From positions 67,546 through 80,564 of the forward strand of contig NZ_MOMC01000050.1 in assembly GCF_001983105.1 (NCBI RefSeq): a stretch of 13,019 nt of DNA, given 5' to 3'. Positions 12,400-13,019 of the stretch are shown in pieces; positions within the stretch are counted from its first letter, which is position 1, and the number at the start of each line of letters is the position of its first letter. A program made the translations under genes and the position numbers. The stretch comes from Pseudofrankia asymbiotica. GTDB lineage: Bacteria; Actinomycetota; Actinomycetes; Frankiales; Frankiaceae. The notes under the pieces are model-generated. The model saw only the letters and a program-made list of their open reading frames with translations. It did not search any database and was not told the DNA's origin.

Positions 12400-13019
12400 T
12401 CATGCGCGCCTCGACGGGTCCCGATCGAGAAGCTCGCGGATCAGGGCGTCAGCCACCCATTCCTCGAACGCGTCGGGCGCCCAGCCGGACTCGACGACCA
12501 GCTCGCCGTAGACGCCGGGGGCGGCGAGCGCGCGGTAGATCGCCTGGGCCTGGGGGACGGGGACGCGCAGCGCGCCGTCGAGCGAGGCGATGATCATGTC
12601 CATCACCTGGTTGCGGCCGGCCAGCTTGGCCTGCAGAAGCGCCCTGGTCTCGGCGTCCTCGTCCGAGGCGGCCGCGAAGAGGGTCACCACGTCGAAGCCG
12701 GCCTCGTACAGCGCCCGCAGCCAGTGGGCGGCGGCGCGCAGCCGCGACCTGGGGTCGGGCTCGGCGACCGCCGCCTGGGCGAGTTCACGGGCGCGGGCCT
12801 CTTCCAGCCATCGTTCGCAGATCGCCGACAGGATCTCCCGCTTCGCGCCGAAGGCCGAGTAGACGGTCCGGCCTGCGACGCCGGCCTCGGCGGCGATCGC
12901 GTCCATGCTCGTCGCCCGGTAGCCCCGGGCCGCGAACAGGCGGCGGGCCGCCTGGGCGATCCGCTCGCGGGTCTGCTGGGCCTGGAGTTGTCGGTAACTG
13001 GACGTCTTGACAGGCGGAG
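12400..13019 (-). CDS. TetR/AcrR family transcriptional regulator (5' end outside window)
   Basis: The visible part is about 205 codons. It begins in mid-frame at the window edge with PPVKTSSYRQLQAQQTRERI and continues AAQARRLFAARGYR-like helix 1, then TSMDAIAAEAGVAGRTVYSAFGAKREIL. The last segment is a canonical TetR helix-turn-helix with YSAFGAK in place of the commoner YYHFGSK. The rest is a helical ligand-binding domain (WLRALYEAGFDVVTLFAAAS, DMIIASLDGALR) ending in DRDPSRRA. The ATG inside the DNA-binding domain (12906) is not the start, since the conserved first helix lies upstream of it. The likely target is itself or genes beyond the window edge. Neither palindrome of the 8502-8550 type nor another dyad marks its own region here. 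Confidence 0.9.
   Translation of the reverse strand, partial: PPVKTSSYRQLQAQQTRERIAQAARRLFAARGYRATSMDAIAAEAGVAGRTVYSAFGAKREILSAICERWLEEARARELAQAAVAEPDPRSRLRAAAHWLRALYEAGFDVVTLFAAASDEDAETRALLQAKLAGRNQVMDMIIASLDGALRVPVPQAQAIYRALAAPGVYGELVVESGWAPDAFEEWVADALIRELLDRDPSRRA

Noticed and set aside
1..13019. tRNA, rRNA, prophage or toxin-antitoxin genes
   Set aside because: I looked for tRNA-like cloverleaf sequence, rRNA segments, integrases, phage structural genes and small paired toxin-antitoxin frames and recognised none.
1..13019. Intrinsic terminators with T-runs
   Set aside because: No hairpin in the window is followed by a run of T on the relevant strand. Hairpins reported here are listed as repeats or low-confidence ends.

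Overview
The window comes from a very GC-rich actinobacterium. GC is above 70% by eye, third codon positions are almost all G or C, and GTG or TTG starts and purine-rich ribosome binding sites are common. The protein style would suit a Frankia-like or Streptomyces-like soil actinomycete, but nothing here fixes the genus. It is a chromosomal accessory region: short one- and two-gene transcription units, several regulators, and at least three gene remnants.

Layout. 1-729 is mostly non-coding and holds the C-terminal tail of a decayed cytochrome P450 gene (minus strand). 730-1944 is a circularly permuted ribosome-assembly GTPase (RsgA). 1945-2721 has no recognisable gene but carries an 18-bp perfect hairpin and a third copy of its arm, which together bound a ~400-bp segment resembling a non-autonomous mobile element. 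2722-3132 is a VOC (glyoxalase-like) protein. 3274-5112 is a stress-signalling unit: a promoter matching the ECF42 signature, a DGPF/YciI-type protein, and an ECF42-type sigma factor with a C-terminal TPR region. 5195-5797 is a YdeI/OmpD-associated protein. 5925-6746 (minus) is a hot-dog-fold, thioesterase-like protein, probably with a leaderless start.

7040-7711 is a TetR regulator that overlaps tail to tail with a DUF2071 gene (7661-8476, minus). DUF2071 is divergent from a second VOC gene (8624-9001), and two near-identical 16-bp palindromes sit between them, so this looks like a regulon controlled by a TetR-type repressor. 9044-9250 (minus) is a C-terminal remnant of a CbpM-like chaperone modulator, next to a four-copy 20-bp tandem repeat that reaches the stop codon of an isochorismatase-family hydrolase (9311-9871, minus). 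9987-11723 (minus) is pyruvate:quinone dehydrogenase (PoxB). 11944-12326 (minus) is a GrpB-family gene broken by an internal deletion. 12400-13019 (minus) is a second TetR regulator that runs off the window edge.

Two regulatory circuits are the most informative content: the self-contained ECF42/DGPF operon with its own cognate-looking promoter, and the paired palindromes controlling the DUF2071/VOC divergent promoter. The many small VOC, DGPF, DUF2071, YdeI and isochorismatase-like proteins fit a role in handling stress or reactive small molecules, but no substrate can be read from the sequence.
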